From Bacteroides faecium (GTDB taxonomy: Bacteria; Bacteroidota; Bacteroidia; Bacteroidales; Bacteroidaceae), in the NCBI RefSeq assembly GCF_012113595.1, contig NZ_CP050831.1, positions 6,572,001 to 6,636,000 of the forward strand: a stretch of 64,000 nucleotides of DNA, read 5' to 3'. This document shows, piece by piece, positions 1 to 8,642 of the stretch. The notes beneath the pieces are model-generated. The model was not told where the DNA came from and did not search any database. It saw nothing but the letters and a program-made list of their open reading frames with translations. Positions within the stretch are counted from its first letter, which is position 1. Every line of letters begins with the position of its first letter. The position numbers were made by a program, and so were the translations under genes.

Positions 1-388
1 GCTACCCGAAGAGGCTTATGCAGCTCACCAAGTCTGCCTCGATATTCAGGAAAAGATTGCTTCCATAGCCCGTCCGGGTGTTCCTTGCGAGAAGCTATAT
101 GATACAGCTATCGAAATTGTCACCGCAGCCGGATTTGCAGACAAATTCATGGGTACAGGTCAGCAAGCCAAGTTTATCGGTCACGGCATCGGACTCGAAA
201 TCAATGAAGCCCCGGTACTCGCCCCCCGCATGAAGCAGGAACTGGAACCGGGAATGGTGTTTGCCCTCGAACCGAAAATCGTTCTTCCGGGTGTAGGTCC
301 TGTCGGTATAGAAAACTCCTGGGTAGTCACCAATGAAGGAATCGAAAAGCTGACTAATTGCAATGAAGAAATTATCGAATTGAAATAA
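1..388 (+). CDS. M24 family metallopeptidase (Xaa-Pro peptidase type), C-terminal part
   Basis: Only the last 128 codons are in the window; the reading frame is open from base 2. The visible part is the second half of the pita-bread fold of M24 peptidases, which remove N-terminal residues, in this branch usually ahead of proline. The metal-ligand segments are recognisable: GHGIGL (ligand histidine), ALEPKI (first glutamate) and GIENSWVV (second glutamate). The protein ends normally with TAA at 386-388, followed by a strong hairpin terminator. It therefore appears functionally separate from the utilisation locus that follows. Family assignment is secure; the exact substrate class (aminopeptidase P or prolidase) cannot be settled from this fragment. 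Confidence 0.9.
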   Translation, partial: LPEEAYAAHQVCLDIQEKIASIARPGVPCEKLYDTAIEIVTAAGFADKFMGTGQQAKFIGHGIGLEINEAPVLAPRMKQELEPGMVFALEPKIVLPGVGPVGIENSWVVTNEGIEKLTNCNEEIIELK

Positions 389-402
389 TTCTTTCTCCCT
401 AT

Positions 403-439
403 AAATGTGCTTGATTTTCAGTCAAGCACATTTTTTTTG
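403..439 (+). terminator. Rho-independent terminator after the M24 peptidase
   Basis: Twelve-base arms (403-414 and 422-433, core AATGTGCTTGA) pair perfectly around a 7-nt loop and run into a stretch of eight T residues. This isolates the peptidase from the promoter at 454-489. Confidence 0.88.
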
Positions 440-453
440 AAAAAAGAGACGGT

Positions 454-489
454 TCGTGTACGGGTACTATTCTTTTCGATTGTATTTAT
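454..489 (+). promoter_or_regulatory. Probable ECF sigma promoter of the anti-sigma gene
   Basis: An upstream element TCGTGTACGGG (454-464) is separated by exactly 16 nt from TGTATTTAT (481-489). The same two words with the same 16-nt gap occur at 5098-5133 ahead of susC. The spacing suits -35/-10 recognition by an ECF sigma factor, and the cognate factor is encoded at 4454-5023. It has no TAnnTTTG box in the expected place. Promoter function is inferred from the matched pair. Confidence 0.7.
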
Positions 490-514
490 TAATAGAAAGG
501 TAAAACAGAAATTT

Positions 515-1462
515 ATGGCAACAGAACCAACTAAGCTAACAAATACAATCAAAAAGATGCTGACCAAGGGATTAACAGCATCTGAGAAGATTGAACTGTC
601 CGAAGAAAAACCCGTAACCCATTTGCAGAATAAACAATGGGAAAGCGATTCGTCTACCCATATCAAAGACCAGGTAGACCCCGCGGAAATATGGAACAAC
701 ATAATCTCTACCTGTTGGCCGCACGAAAGAAAAGTTGCCTGTCGCAGACGTTATCTAAGAATCGGATATTCTGTTGCAGCAGTCTGTCTCGTACTCCTTA
801 TGGGAATGTGGACAGTCGATTATTTCACCAATCCCTATATTACCATTAACGCCTCTCTTGATAAGAAACTGACCGTAGCTACCCTACCGGACAATTCCAA
901 AATATGGCTGAAAGAAGGAGCAAGCATACGCTATAAAAGCAAATTCATCAAAAATCGTGATGTAATACTCACAGGTGAGGCCTCTTTCGATGTCACAAAG
1001 TCCTCTCATCCTTTCCGCGTCCATTTTCAAGACGCTCAGATAGAAGTGAAAGGAACAGAGTTCAATATCAAATCAGGCAATAAACTCGCTGAAATCACCC
1101 TTTATACCGGAAGCATCGTATTCAGTGCCGAAGCACTTCAGAAAAGCATTGAAATGAAACCTTCAGACCAAATCGTCTACAACACGGTTACTCATGAAGT
1201 AACAAATAACGAAATAGATTTGGAAGACTACGACTGGCGTTCGGAAGAATACCGCTTTGTAGACAAACCAATGAGCGAACTTGTCGATTTGATTAATGAG
1301 TCGTATCACGCAAATATTAAAATACGTGATGTACAATGTGCCAGAAATCTTTTCTCGGGAACGATACGCAAAAGCGAATCCCTGGAAGATGTATTGGACA
1401 AAATATGTATCTCCTTTAACTTAAAAATCAAAGCAGAAAAAGACAGTATCATTTTATACTAG
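515..1462 (+). CDS. FecR-type anti-sigma factor, inner membrane
   Basis: This 315-residue FecR-family regulator would hold the ECF sigma factor (4454-5023) inactive until the SusC transporter signals that substrate is bound. A cytoplasmic N-terminal part (about 1-80) precedes a single membrane segment at about 82-104 (LRIGYSVAAV onward). The periplasmic FecR domain follows, with the typical DNSKIWLKEGASIRY and GEASFDV blocks, and then a C-terminal STN-contacting region. The ATG at 515 is chosen because upstream in-frame codons run through the promoter signature and the preceding terminator. The gene lies 55 nt ahead of the M60 peptidase gene, so the two are probably co-transcribed. It is unusual that anti-sigma and sigma genes are not adjacent and lie on opposite strands. 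Confidence 0.9.
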   Translation: MATEPTKLTNTIKKMLTKGLTASEKIELSEEKPVTHLQNKQWESDSSTHIKDQVDPAEIWNNIISTCWPHERKVACRRRYLRIGYSVAAVCLVLLMGMWTVDYFTNPYITINASLDKKLTVATLPDNSKIWLKEGASIRYKSKFIKNRDVILTGEASFDVTKSSHPFRVHFQDAQIEVKGTEFNIKSGNKLAEITLYTGSIVFSAEALQKSIEMKPSDQIVYNTVTHEVTNNEIDLEDYDWRSEEYRFVDKPMSELVDLINESYHANIKIRDVQCARNLFSGTIRKSESLEDVLDKICISFNLKIKAEKDSIILY

Positions 1463-1517
1463 TCAGTATCAGAACTATCTGAATTACATTTTTATTAACC
1501 CTTAAATATTTAATGCA

Positions 1518-4352
1518 ATGAAAAAGACATTTTTCAATGCACTAATGCTATCGTTGTCACTATTAGCATTAGGCAGTTCGTGCAGTGACGGAGAAGAAAC
1601 AGAAGCACTCCCAGTCCTGGAAGTCGAAACCCAAACAATGAACTTTGAAACGAAAGCATCTTCGCAGGAGATTCAAATCACGACCAACATTCCTGATTTG
1701 AAAGTACAAGTTGACAAAGATGCGACTGACTGGTGTTCAGCAATCATTGATGGTGATAAACTGGTAGTATCCGTACTCGAAAATCATAATAAAGACGTGC
1801 GTAGTACCACAGTCATTGTTTACCGGAAAGCGAAAAGTAGAAAAATCACAGTCAGCCAACTTGGTAACGGGCTAGCTATTTTGGTCGATCCGAAATTATT
1901 TAAACTGGAAAGCGGAGACGAAACCGAAATCAAGTTCAAAGTCACGACCAATGTTGAAGGATTAGAAATTGCAAGTCCCAGTTGGGTCGTAGTGCCAGAA
2001 ATTCATCCTGATGACAAGACTCGCGCAGTAACCATGACAGACCATCAATATACATACACAGTGGAAGGAAATATAACTACCGAAAAACGCCGTGGAACCA
2101 TTGTAGTCAGTGCAGTTGACCCTGAATTAAATTTGAAAGTCGAGATTCCTATCGAACAGGCAGGTCTGCCGGAATATGATCCGAGTGGAAGTGAAGATTT
2201 GGCGGAAGATATACAAATCACTCCCGACAGAGGATGGGCAAGTTCTAGCAATGCAAGAAAGATAGAAGGAAGTTTTGACGGCAATAAAGATGGAACACGC
2301 TGGCACTGTGCTGAAAACCAACCATGTCCGCATACTATTATTTATTATTTTAATAATCCTGTAGCCTTAGACTATATTAAATATTATTCCCGTCAGGATG
2401 GAAATAAAAACGGATATTTTGGTGAAACAGAAATCTTGTATTCCAACGATCCAAATGCAAACGAAAATAGCGAATATACACACATCACTGATAAAAACTT
2501 TGGTGGAGAAGTATGTGAGGGAACACGCGTCGATTTTCCGCAAACAGTGACAGCATATGCTGTTAAATTTATCATTAAAACAGGAAAAGGCTCCGGTGGC
2601 GGATTTGAAAACAATCTGGTAGCCTGTGAAGAAATGGAATTCTTCCAAAAAGACACGAACGTATTCGACTGGAGAATCTTATTCACAGACGAAACTTGTT
2701 CGAAACTAAAGCCCGAAGCGCAATCAGAAGAATACATCAAGAACAATTGTCCGTTCGACTTCTACAAAAACTTGGCGCTCCATTTATTAAATAAAACTTA
2801 TGATTCTGAATTCCGCATACAAACTTATAAAGCTTATCCCCACCCCGACATTCAAGCGGCAACTAATAAGACCAACCCTTACAGCCTGCTTGACAACCCT
2901 ACGGGAATTGCAGTGGATGACAAAGAATCCCTAGTTGTGTTTGTAGGAGATATGCACGGTCAAGAGATAAGTTTGAAGGTGCAGAACTTAGATCAGGAAG
3001 GCGTTGACGGAGAAGGAAAAGACGGATTCGGTGGAGATATCTACCCATTAGTTAATGGATATAATAAACTAAAAATCAGCAACAAAGGTTTGATATATGT
3101 AATGTATCACACTTCGACATTAGAGGAAGCCGAAACAGCCCAACCTATCAAGATACACTTTGCATCGGGAAAAGTAAACGGCTACTTCGATTCGAGCAAA
3201 CACACAGAAAATGATTGGTATAGATTGGTAAATGCAGCCACTAACAAGCATTTTGATGTATTAGGAAGATACGCCCACCTGACATTTGAAACCCAACATT
3301 TCAAAACTACAACCAAAGAACTCATTGACCTTTATGATGAAGTAGTTTATGAAGAAATGAAATTTATGGGACTGGAAAAATACGATCGCATGTTCAAGAA
3401 CAGAATGTACTTAAATGTCATGTACAAAGCATATATGTATGCAACCAGTTACCATACAGCCTATAATAACAATACGATGGGAACAATAGCTTCGGCAAAC
3501 TCCCTCAAATTGAATGTTTGGGGGCCTGCGCACGAAATAGGACATTGCAACCAGACACGCCCCGGACTGAAATGGCTGAGTACAACAGAAGTAACCAATA
3601 ATATCTGTGCAATGCACGTACAAACATTGTTCAGCGAGAAATATGGTTCCGAGATACGTCTTCGCGATGAAAGTCTTGCCGGCAAAGGTTTTACCAACCG
3701 TTACGAAAAGGCCATGACAAGTACCTTCACCACCTCGCAGGCGTTAGTTACAGAATCCGACCCATTCTGCCGCCTTGTTCCTTTCTGGCAATTGGAACTC
3801 TATATTAACAAGGTGTTAGGTCAAGAAGATTATTATAAAGACCTTTACGAACTGCTTCGTACAGAAGACGATATCACATCCATTGGCGGTAATCAGATTG
3901 AATTTGTAAGGCGTGCGTCCCAAGTAGCCAAGTTGGACTTGGCAGAGTTCTTCACCAAATGGGGATTCTTGAATCCGGTGAACCAACTGGTGGAAGATTA
4001 TGCAAAAGGTCAGATGGTCATAACTAAGGAAGATGCTGACGCCATCCGTACCAAGACAAGTGTATATTCCAAGCCGACACACAACTTTGAATATATATGC
4101 GAACAGAATGTCGATATTTACAAAAAAGATGCTGCTATCCAGAGAGGAACAGCAACACGTGCAGGCAATAAAATCACAATGACAGGCTGGCAGAATGTGG
4201 TAGCCTACGAAGTCTACAAAGGAGACAAACTTGTATTTGTTTCCCCCATGCAGTCATTCACAATCAGCACAGACCTTGTGACTCTGGACGGAACGACAAA
4301 AGTATATGCCATACCGGCTAAAGGAAACAACAAAGTAGAAGTAACATTTTAG
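1518..4352 (+). CDS. Surface lipoprotein M60-like metallopeptidase with BACON and discoidin-like domains
   Basis: This 944-residue lipoprotein has a signal peptide ending LGSSC, so Cys22 would be lipidated. Two BACON domains (about 35-120 and 120-215) precede an F5/8-type, discoidin-like module (about 230-375) rich in Trp and Cys. An M60/enhancin-type catalytic domain follows. Its zinc site is visible: HEIGH at 672-676, with the downstream ligand Glu691 in STTEVTNN. A small beta domain closes the protein. Characterised M60-like enzymes (Bacteroides BT4244, Pseudomonas IMPa) cleave O-glycosylated peptides such as mucins. With SusC/SusD and two sulfatases nearby, a role in opening host glycoproteins is the best inference. 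The protein follows the anti-sigma gene in the same orientation and ends before a terminator. Substrate is not proven by sequence. Confidence 0.88.
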   Translation: MKKTFFNALMLSLSLLALGSSCSDGEETEALPVLEVETQTMNFETKASSQEIQITTNIPDLKVQVDKDATDWCSAIIDGDKLVVSVLENHNKDVRSTTVIVYRKAKSRKITVSQLGNGLAILVDPKLFKLESGDETEIKFKVTTNVEGLEIASPSWVVVPEIHPDDKTRAVTMTDHQYTYTVEGNITTEKRRGTIVVSAVDPELNLKVEIPIEQAGLPEYDPSGSEDLAEDIQITPDRGWASSSNARKIEGSFDGNKDGTRWHCAENQPCPHTIIYYFNNPVALDYIKYYSRQDGNKNGYFGETEILYSNDPNANENSEYTHITDKNFGGEVCEGTRVDFPQTVTAYAVKFIIKTGKGSGGGFENNLVACEEMEFFQKDTNVFDWRILFTDETCSKLKPEAQSEEYIKNNCPFDFYKNLALHLLNKTYDSEFRIQTYKAYPHPDIQAATNKTNPYSLLDNPTGIAVDDKESLVVFVGDMHGQEISLKVQNLDQEGVDGEGKDGFGGDIYPLVNGYNKLKISNKGLIYVMYHTSTLEEAETAQPIKIHFASGKVNGYFDSSKHTENDWYRLVNAATNKHFDVLGRYAHLTFETQHFKTTTKELIDLYDEVVYEEMKFMGLEKYDRMFKNRMYLNVMYKAYMYATSYHTAYNNNTMGTIASANSLKLNVWGPAHEIGHCNQTRPGLKWLSTTEVTNNICAMHVQTLFSEKYGSEIRLRDESLAGKGFTNRYEKAMTSTFTTSQALVTESDPFCRLVPFWQLELYINKVLGQEDYYKDLYELLRTEDDITSIGGNQIEFVRRASQVAKLDLAEFFTKWGFLNPVNQLVEDYAKGQMVITKEDADAIRTKTSVYSKPTHNFEYICEQNVDIYKKDAAIQRGTATRAGNKITMTGWQNVVAYEVYKGDKLVFVSPMQSFTISTDLVTLDGTTKVYAIPAKGNNKVEVTF

Positions 4353-4397
4353 GTAACAAGACACTAGTAGAAAAGCAACATAAGCACAAAACACCCT

Positions 4398-4443
4398 GCC
4401 TGTTATCGCATCCCCCCAACGGAAGTGGTAACAGGCCTTTTTT
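4398..4443 (+). terminator. Terminator between the M60 gene and the sigma gene
   Basis: GCCTGTTATC (4398-4407) pairs with GGTAACAGGC (4427-4436), one pair being G-U, followed by CCTTTTTT. It ends the anti-sigma/M60 transcript just before the converging sigma-factor gene. Confidence 0.85.
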
Positions 4444-4453
4444 ATACGCTATA

Positions 4454-5023
4454 TTATTGGGCTAAAAAGATGAGGAACAAAATTATATTCTTCTTCAAGT
4501 ATTTCAGAGCACGCATTATATGTACTTCTACAGTACGATCACTAATCCCCATACGTTCTCCAATCTCACGATAAGTCATTTTCTCAACCCTGCTCATCAA
4601 AAAACATTCTCGTTGTCTTTCCGGCAAGCTCTGAATCAAAGCATCTATAAATCTGCTTAGTTCCAAAGCATACATCTTCTCTTCAGCCTCGCAGGAATCA
4701 TTGATATTGTCTTCCGTATATGCGTCTAATATGGACGATTTATAAAAATCCTCATTGAAATTCCTTCTCTTCTGATTGAATATGATATTGCGGGTAATAA
4801 TAAAAAGATAACCTTTCAAACTCTCATTTTCTTTCAGAAAAGTACGGGTTTCCCATAACTTTACAAAAACAATCTGAACGATTTCTTTTGCATCATCTAT
4901 GGAAGAGATATAGAGCCTGGCAAAATTATACACTTTACTCCAGTACATCTCATACAGGTAAGAGTATGCTTCATGACTATCTTCCTTACTCAACAATGTT
5001 ACAGCTTGCTCTTCAGTCATCAT
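4454..5023 (-). CDS. ECF RNA polymerase sigma-70 factor (Bacteroides PUL type)
   Basis: This 189-residue extracytoplasmic-function sigma factor has region 2 (about 20-90, with DDAKEIVQIVFVKLWE and the aromatic-rich promoter-melting stretch) and region 4 (about 125-180, SLPERQRECFLMSRVEKMTY, then the helix-turn-helix TYREIGERMGISDRTVE). This branch pairs with a FecR anti-sigma and an STN-bearing SusC in host-glycan loci. It is transcribed leftward, between the M60 gene and susC, divergently from susC. The two rightward units flanking it both carry the shared promoter signature (454-489 and 5098-5133) and are its likely targets. A second ATG one codon in is equally possible as the start. Confidence 0.93.
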   Translation of the reverse strand: MMTEEQAVTLLSKEDSHEAYSYLYEMYWSKVYNFARLYISSIDDAKEIVQIVFVKLWETRTFLKENESLKGYLFIITRNIIFNQKRRNFNEDFYKSSILDAYTEDNINDSCEAEEKMYALELSRFIDALIQSLPERQRECFLMSRVEKMTYREIGERMGISDRTVEVHIMRALKYLKKNIILFLIFLAQ

Positions 5024-5097
5024 TAGTATTTATAAGATGCGGCTAAAGTACAAAAAAAACGCAATAAAAAAAGAATAAGAACAAAAAAAGATGGAAG

Positions 5098-5133
5098 TCG
5101 TGTACGGGACAAGGACAAGTCAACTGTATTTAT
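5098..5133 (+). promoter_or_regulatory. Probable ECF sigma promoter of susC
   Basis: TCGTGTACGGG (5098-5108), a 16-nt gap, then TGTATTTAT (5125-5133): the same 11-mer, gap length and 9-mer as at 454-489. The intervening and flanking bases differ, so this is not a duplication. It implies a transcription start near 5140 and a 5' leader of about 150 nt before susC. Confidence 0.72.
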
Positions 5134-5288
5134 AACAGAGGCCTTTTTTAAATAGAACAGTTAAGTAAAATCATAATTAAGAAAAACACATGGAAAAAAA
5201 GAACTACCCTTAGAAAACAGATAGAAGGAATGACACCTTCACTCTGTCATGATATTAATCTAATCTTGTATTAATCAATTTTTAAAAC

Positions 5289-8200
5289 ATGAAAAAAATA
5301 CAATCCAGGAATTGGTATATGCGAATTACCATTTTATTCCTATTCATCATTCCATTATCCGTCAGTGCAGCACAAGAGAAAGTGTCTGTAAAAGGAAAAG
5401 CTATCACCGTAAAAGAAGCAATTAACATTATTGAGAAAAATAGTGCATATTCTTTCTTTTTTAAATCTACGGATTTAGATAATAAAAGTAGAAAAGACAT
5501 TAATTGCGAAGGTAACCTTGATAAAGTATTGAGCGAAGTCTTAAAGGGTACTAACCTGAAGTATGTCATCAAAGGCAAAGACGTTATCTTATCGGTAAAC
5601 GAATCGAAAAGCGTCGCTCCACAGCAAAGCAAGAAAAAAGAAGAAATTATCGGTGTGGTTATAGACTATGCAACAAGCGATCCGGTCATAGGAGCTACCG
5701 TTCAGATAAAAGGTGCGGGAACCGGAGTCATCACTGACATTGATGGTAAGTTTAAAGTCAATGCTTCTCCCGAAGATATCCTGACGATATCTTATATCGG
5801 TTACCAGACAATGGAAAGAAAAGTCGGCAAACAAAAGTTAATCAATATAGAATTGAGAGAAGACAGCAAGGCCTTGGACGAAGTAGTCATCACCGCTTTT
5901 GGTGTGGGACAGAAAAAAGCCAGTATGGTAGGTTCCGTACAGCAGATCAAGCCAACCGAATTACAAGTTCCATCTTCCAGTTTAAGCAGTAGTTTTGCCG
6001 GCCGTCTGGCAGGCGTTATCTCCGTACAGTCCAGTAGTGAACCAGGTGCTGACGGAGCAAATTTCTGGATTCGTGGTAAATCCAGTCTCAACAGCAATAG
6101 TGCTTTGATTGTATTGGATGGTGTAGAAATCAGCTCCAGCGATTTGAATGCATTGGATCCTGAAGTAATCGAAGGATTTTCAGTTTTGAAGGACGCTACC
6201 GCTACGGCATTATATGGTACTCGTGGAGCTAACGGTGTCATGATCGTGACAACCAAACGAGGCGAAGACGTATTGAAACCCATTATTAACATTCGCTTGG
6301 AAGGCTCTGTCCGTCAATTGACTAACGTACCAGAATTTGTAGATGGTGTAGAATATATGAAACTCTACAACGAAGCCAAGTTGACACGCGGTGACAATGA
6401 AGGTTTATATTCTGAAGAGAAAATTGCGGGAACAATCGCCGGAACCGATCCGCTGAAATATCCGAATGTCAATTGGTATGACGAAATGTTCAACAAACTG
6501 GCTTTTTCAGAACGGGCAAACCTGAATATACGTGGTGGTAAAAAGGCAGTTCATTACTTTATGAGTGCAGCGATCAAGAGGGATGGCGGTAACATGAAGT
6601 CATTGAGCAAGGACTATTTCTCCTACAATAACAGCATCTCCGTTATTCGCTATGACTTCGTCAATAACTTGGATATTGACGTAACCAAAACGACTAAAGT
6701 ATCTATGGGATTGAATGCCAGCATTCGTAACTGGAACGGCCCTACACAAGATGCCAATAATATTTTCAATTTAACACGTACTACATCTCCCGTTGATTTC
6801 CCTGTTCTATTTCCTGCACAGGAAGGCGATACCTATATCCGTTGGGGTGGTATGAGTGGAGGTAGCAACGGTAATGGCGGGTATAACAACCCTGTTGCCG
6901 AATACGTAAAAGGATATAAATCCAATGAATCCAGCACATTCCAAGCCAATTTGCGTCTGGAGCAAGACTTAAAATTTATTACTAAAGGATTAAAGGTCAA
7001 GGCTCTTGTTTCTTTCAAAAATTATTCAACGACTGTGGTATCACGTACTGCCAGCTACAACCAGTTTCAATACGCGACGAATAGCGATAATTTGGAAATG
7101 GTCGGTAGTGAACAGTCTACTAACCTAGGTATTGAAGGCATAAAAGAATCTACCGGTACTCGCAAACTGTACCTTCAAGCGTATTTGGATTATACCCGCA
7201 CTTTCGGCAAACATGATGTCAACGCCATGTTCTTGTATAATCAAGATGAAACATCGAATAACAAACCGACAACATTGTTTGAATCCTTACCTCAAAGAAA
7301 ACAAGGTATTGCAGGCCGTCTCTCCTATGGCTATGATAATAGATATCTGATTGAAGGAAACTTCGGTTACAACGGTTCTGAAAACTTTGCCAAAGGACAT
7401 CGCTTCGGATTTTTCCCTTCCATTGCCGTAGGTTACAACATTTCAGAAGAAAAATTCTGGAAACCACTGTCAAACATAGTGAATCATTTGAAATTGAAAG
7501 CTTCTTACGGACTTGTCGGTAACGACTATAGTTCATTACGTTTTGCTTATTTGGAAACGATTGCTCTGAATGGAGCTCCCAAATACACTTTTGGAGACAA
7601 GATGAACCAAGGCACTGCCGGTCCGGTATGGACCCGATATTACAATCCGGATCTCCAATGGGAAGTAGGAAAAAAATTGAATATGGGATTCGATATGAGT
7701 TTGTTCCATGATGTAAATATTTCATTGGACGTATTCAAAGAACGACGTGAAAAGATTTATCTGTCACGCTCTAACAGTACCCCGGCTTTTATCGGCACAG
7801 GTTCGACTAGTATTTACGGCAATGTAGGAGAAGTTGATAACAGAGGATTTGACTTCACAGTAGATTACAACAAGCAAATCAATAAAAACCTGTTTGTATC
7901 TGTAAAAGGAACATTCACCTACGCTCACAATGAAATTATATCGTATGACGATCCACCTTACCAAAGCTCACCCCAACTGTCAAGAGTGGGACATTCCATT
8001 GACCAGTTAAAAATGTATGTAGCTGAAGGACTTTTCACACAAGAAGAAATAGACAGCCCGGATACTCCCGAACAAACGTTGGGATATATCCCGCGAGCAG
8101 GTGATATCAAATACAAAGACCTCAACGGAGACGGACAGATAAATACAGACGACCAAACTTATATAGGAAATACGACCACCCCGGAAATCATCTATGGTTT

Positions 8201-8633
8201 CGGCAGTTCTGTCAAATATAAGAAATGGGATATGTCTTTCCTCTTCCAGGGAGCAGCCAGACGTTCATTGATGATGAACGGTTTCCATCCTTTCGGCAGC
8301 AATGCCAATAGAGGGGTAATGGACTTCATTGCCGAAGATCATTGGACTGAAGATAATCCGAATACGAACGCCACCTACCCTCGCTTGAGTGTGACCGACA
8401 ATTCCAATAACAATGTAAATTCAACCTATTGGTTGCGCAATGGCGCTTTCCTGAAACTGAAAAATGCAGAAATCGGTTATACACATAAATTCTTCCGCGT
8501 ATACCTATCCGGAAGCAATCTGTTGACATTCTCCCCATTCAAATATTGGGATCCTGAAATGGGCGGTGGTTCCGGCATGAGCTATCCTACCGCACGCACT
8601 TTCAACATCGGTTTTCAATTTACCTTTAAATAA
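5289..8633 (+). CDS. SusC-like TonB-dependent outer-membrane transporter with N-terminal STN signalling domain
   Basis: This 1114-residue importer moves oligosaccharides or glycopeptides across the outer membrane using TonB energy. A signal peptide (to about residue 28, LSVSAAQ) is followed by an STN domain (about 34-100, VSVKGKAITVKEAINIIEK onward) that should contact the anti-sigma factor. Then come the carboxypeptidase-regulatory-like domain (about 118-190, VVIDYATSDPVIGATV), the plug beginning ALDEVVITAFG, and a 22-strand barrel ending in aromatic FQFTFK. The STN domain identifies it as the sensor of the sigma/anti-sigma switch. The susD gene starts 9 nt after the stop. The gene uses more A/T-ending codons than the second susC at 58913. 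Confidence 0.95.
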   Translation: MKKIQSRNWYMRITILFLFIIPLSVSAAQEKVSVKGKAITVKEAINIIEKNSAYSFFFKSTDLDNKSRKDINCEGNLDKVLSEVLKGTNLKYVIKGKDVILSVNESKSVAPQQSKKKEEIIGVVIDYATSDPVIGATVQIKGAGTGVITDIDGKFKVNASPEDILTISYIGYQTMERKVGKQKLINIELREDSKALDEVVITAFGVGQKKASMVGSVQQIKPTELQVPSSSLSSSFAGRLAGVISVQSSSEPGADGANFWIRGKSSLNSNSALIVLDGVEISSSDLNALDPEVIEGFSVLKDATATALYGTRGANGVMIVTTKRGEDVLKPIINIRLEGSVRQLTNVPEFVDGVEYMKLYNEAKLTRGDNEGLYSEEKIAGTIAGTDPLKYPNVNWYDEMFNKLAFSERANLNIRGGKKAVHYFMSAAIKRDGGNMKSLSKDYFSYNNSISVIRYDFVNNLDIDVTKTTKVSMGLNASIRNWNGPTQDANNIFNLTRTTSPVDFPVLFPAQEGDTYIRWGGMSGGSNGNGGYNNPVAEYVKGYKSNESSTFQANLRLEQDLKFITKGLKVKALVSFKNYSTTVVSRTASYNQFQYATNSDNLEMVGSEQSTNLGIEGIKESTGTRKLYLQAYLDYTRTFGKHDVNAMFLYNQDETSNNKPTTLFESLPQRKQGIAGRLSYGYDNRYLIEGNFGYNGSENFAKGHRFGFFPSIAVGYNISEEKFWKPLSNIVNHLKLKASYGLVGNDYSSLRFAYLETIALNGAPKYTFGDKMNQGTAGPVWTRYYNPDLQWEVGKKLNMGFDMSLFHDVNISLDVFKERREKIYLSRSNSTPAFIGTGSTSIYGNVGEVDNRGFDFTVDYNKQINKNLFVSVKGTFTYAHNEIISYDDPPYQSSPQLSRVGHSIDQLKMYVAEGLFTQEEIDSPDTPEQTLGYIPRAGDIKYKDLNGDGQINTDDQTYIGNTTTPEIIYGFGSSVKYKKWDMSFLFQGAARRSLMMNGFHPFGSNANRGVMDFIAEDHWTEDNPNTNATYPRLSVTDNSNNNVNSTYWLRNGAFLKLKNAEIGYTHKFFRVYLSGSNLLTFSPFKYWDPEMGGGSGMSYPTARTFNIGFQFTFK

Positions 8634-8642
8634 TCAGTTATT

